A stretch of 5,641 nt of DNA from positions 1 to 5,641 of the forward strand of contig NZ_CABUCJ010000140.1 in the NCBI RefSeq assembly GCF_902490045.1, given 5' to 3'. Source of the stretch: an uncultured Anaerotruncus sp. GTDB taxonomy: Bacteria > Bacillota > Clostridia > Oscillospirales > Ruminococcaceae. The notes under the pieces are model-generated. The model ran no database searches, was not told the origin of the DNA, and saw only the letters and a list, made by a program, of their open reading frames with translations. A program made the translations under genes and the position numbers. This document shows positions 4,531 through 5,641 of the stretch, piece after piece. Numbering within the stretch: position 1 is the first letter of the stretch; each line of letters begins with the position of its first letter.

Positions 4531-5641
4531 ATGAAAAAACTATTGGCACTCACCCTTGCGCTGGCAATGGCGCTCTCCCTCGGCGTAACGGCGCTTGCGC
4601 GGGACACAGAAATCCCGGAGGGCGCGTTGGTGATCCGTGAGGTCCATATCCGTGCGGACGGCGTCTTCTTTTATGACATGCGGGGAAACCATTATGAAGA
4701 CGAGGTCCCGACAACCGCCAAAATTTATCTGATTCCCGATATGGATGAAGAAATTGAGGAAGAAAATTACTCGGATACGGTCGCGGACGACGGCACAGTC
4801 GTTTCGGGCGGTACTCTGTACGGATCAGCTTTGTATTGGGAGTACCTCGGGTACGGAAGTGATGTGACCGACTACTTCACGGCGAAATTCAAGAAGGAGG
4901 AGGGCGCCAAGGCGATCAAGTCGCTCAAGCTCGTCTCCAAAAAGATCGGCGATGTGGTCAGCGACGAGGACTTCTTTGACGAGGCCACAGACCGCTGGGG
5001 CTTCATCGAGGCGGAGATGAAGGAGGGCTACACCGACGATGAGACGAAGGTCAAGCTGACCGCGACCTACAAGGCAAAGGACAACCTTGCGCTTAACGAC
5101 GACCTCTATCTGGCGAAGAACGGCAAGGTCATCGTCGACTACACCTTCTACGTCAAGAACAGCCTGCGCGACGCGGACGCCGATTTCAGCGTGGGCGACG
5201 GCGGCGTGGTAGTGAAGCCGCAGAAGAACGAGGAAAACGAGATTACCTGGGAGAACGAGAACGACACGCTGGCGTGGCTCACCTTCACGAGCGACGACGA
5301 CGCGAAGAAGTTCTACCCCAAGCTGAGCACCAAGTGGGACGACGCGGAGTACGCGGAATCCTTCGCGGATCAGGATGCGTTCCTCTATGATTTCATCGGA
5401 AACCCGCAGATCGCCTCGACGAGCCGCGCGACGCTCAGGCTGCGCCTCCCGTACGTGGACGAGGACGGGGAGCTATCGGTGGACAATGAGTCGATCGTCG
5501 TCTACGAGGTTGTGGACGGGGAGCTGGTTCCGATCACCCAGCCGGGCAGCATCTATCTGACGGAGGACGATGAATGGGTCTTCGAGCTGAAGACCCGCAA
5601 GCTCGGCACCTACATCATCGCGGAGAAGCCGATCACGGCCG
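4531..5641 (+). CDS. Secreted acidic protein C, paralogue of A and B (partial, runs off window)
   Basis: An open frame of 370 codons from the ATG at 4531 with no stop before the window ends. Residues 1-23 are the family signal peptide (cleavage likely after ALA). Residues 24-115 are unlike A or B and very acidic (DMDEEIEEEN at 70-79). From about 116 the family pattern returns: FKKEEGAKAIKSLKLVSKK (120-138) and TDDETKVKLTATYKAK (168-183). DADADF (214-219) replaces the DADQDF of A and B. From Gly225 to Ala370 it is identical to B 213-358. If the remainder also matches B, the stop would fall about 104 bases past the window end, after a linker and PVKAILPSFAK; this is a prediction. No cysteine was seen. 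It has its own promoter and leader, with AAAAGGAGG 6 bases before the start. Function is unknown. Confidence 0.85.
   Translation, partial: MKKLLALTLALAMALSLGVTALARDTEIPEGALVIREVHIRADGVFFYDMRGNHYEDEVPTTAKIYLIPDMDEEIEEENYSDTVADDGTVVSGGTLYGSALYWEYLGYGSDVTDYFTAKFKKEEGAKAIKSLKLVSKKIGDVVSDEDFFDEATDRWGFIEAEMKEGYTDDETKVKLTATYKAKDNLALNDDLYLAKNGKVIVDYTFYVKNSLRDADADFSVGDGGVVVKPQKNEENEITWENENDTLAWLTFTSDDDAKKFYPKLSTKWDDAEYAESFADQDAFLYDFIGNPQIASTSRATLRLRLPYVDEDGELSVDNESIVVYEVVDGELVPITQPGSIYLTEDDEWVFELKTRKLGTYIIAEKPITA
5201..5641 (+). repeat. Recombination block shared with gene B (copy 2)
   Basis: Second copy of the 441-bp block at 3755-4195, differing at 5211 and 5244 only. It continues unbroken to the window edge, so its true right end is unknown. 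Copies this similar next to each other suggest recent gene conversion or unequal crossing-over between B and C. Confidence 0.95.

Noticed and set aside
5375..5560. Small Arg/Ser-rich frame at 5375-5560, identical to 3929-4114
   Set aside because: It is an off-frame shadow of the duplicated B/C block; its identity to the other copy comes from the DNA duplication.
3755..5641. CRISPR array or insertion sequence as the source of the repeats
   Set aside because: The repeats are long, coding and only two in number, with no spacers, no terminal inverted repeats and no transposase.

Overview
This is a GC-rich chromosomal stretch, probably from a Gram-positive gut-type Clostridia (Oscillospirales-like). 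The evidence is strong AGGAGG-type ribosome binding sites, sigma-A-like promoters, Gram-positive-style signal peptides, and secreted acidic proteins of a type I associate with that group. The organism assignment is inference.

Left part (1-1515). Bases 1-309 hold no gene I can support. They contain a short GC hairpin at the window edge, a strong 18-bp stem terminator (87-126) flanked by an imperfect direct repeat, and the promoter and a near-perfect inverted repeat in front of a small XRE-family repressor-like gene (310-657, +). This gene converges on a classical short-chain dehydrogenase/reductase (709-1458, -). Small GC hairpins lie between the two stops.

Right part (1516-5641). Three tandem paralogous genes encode secreted acidic proteins, here called A (1752-2996), B (3121-4299) and C (4531 to beyond the window end). 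Each starts with an almost identical signal peptide. In A and B a variable N-terminal beta-rich region and a better conserved C-terminal region follow, then a Glu/Ala/Pro-rich linker and an invariant 11-residue tail. C is cut by the window edge just before its linker. I know of no assigned function for this family.

The non-coding DNA around the paralogues is the most unusual part. A and C carry the same promoter (TTG, 17-bp spacer, TGG-TAAAAT). It is followed by a roughly 100-nt leader with two back-to-back hairpins whose stems differ between copies but stay paired through compensatory changes. B lacks the promoter and the left arm of the first hairpin. Its leader is fused directly to the hairpin downstream of A, as if about 107 bp had been deleted at a shared GGGCC, which would make B dependent on read-through from A. 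The last 441 bp of C in the window match B with only two differences, the last 397 bp being perfect, whereas the upstream halves of B and C are strongly diverged. Together these features point to a tandem secreted-protein family with conserved ends and variable middles, remodelled by recombination or gene conversion.
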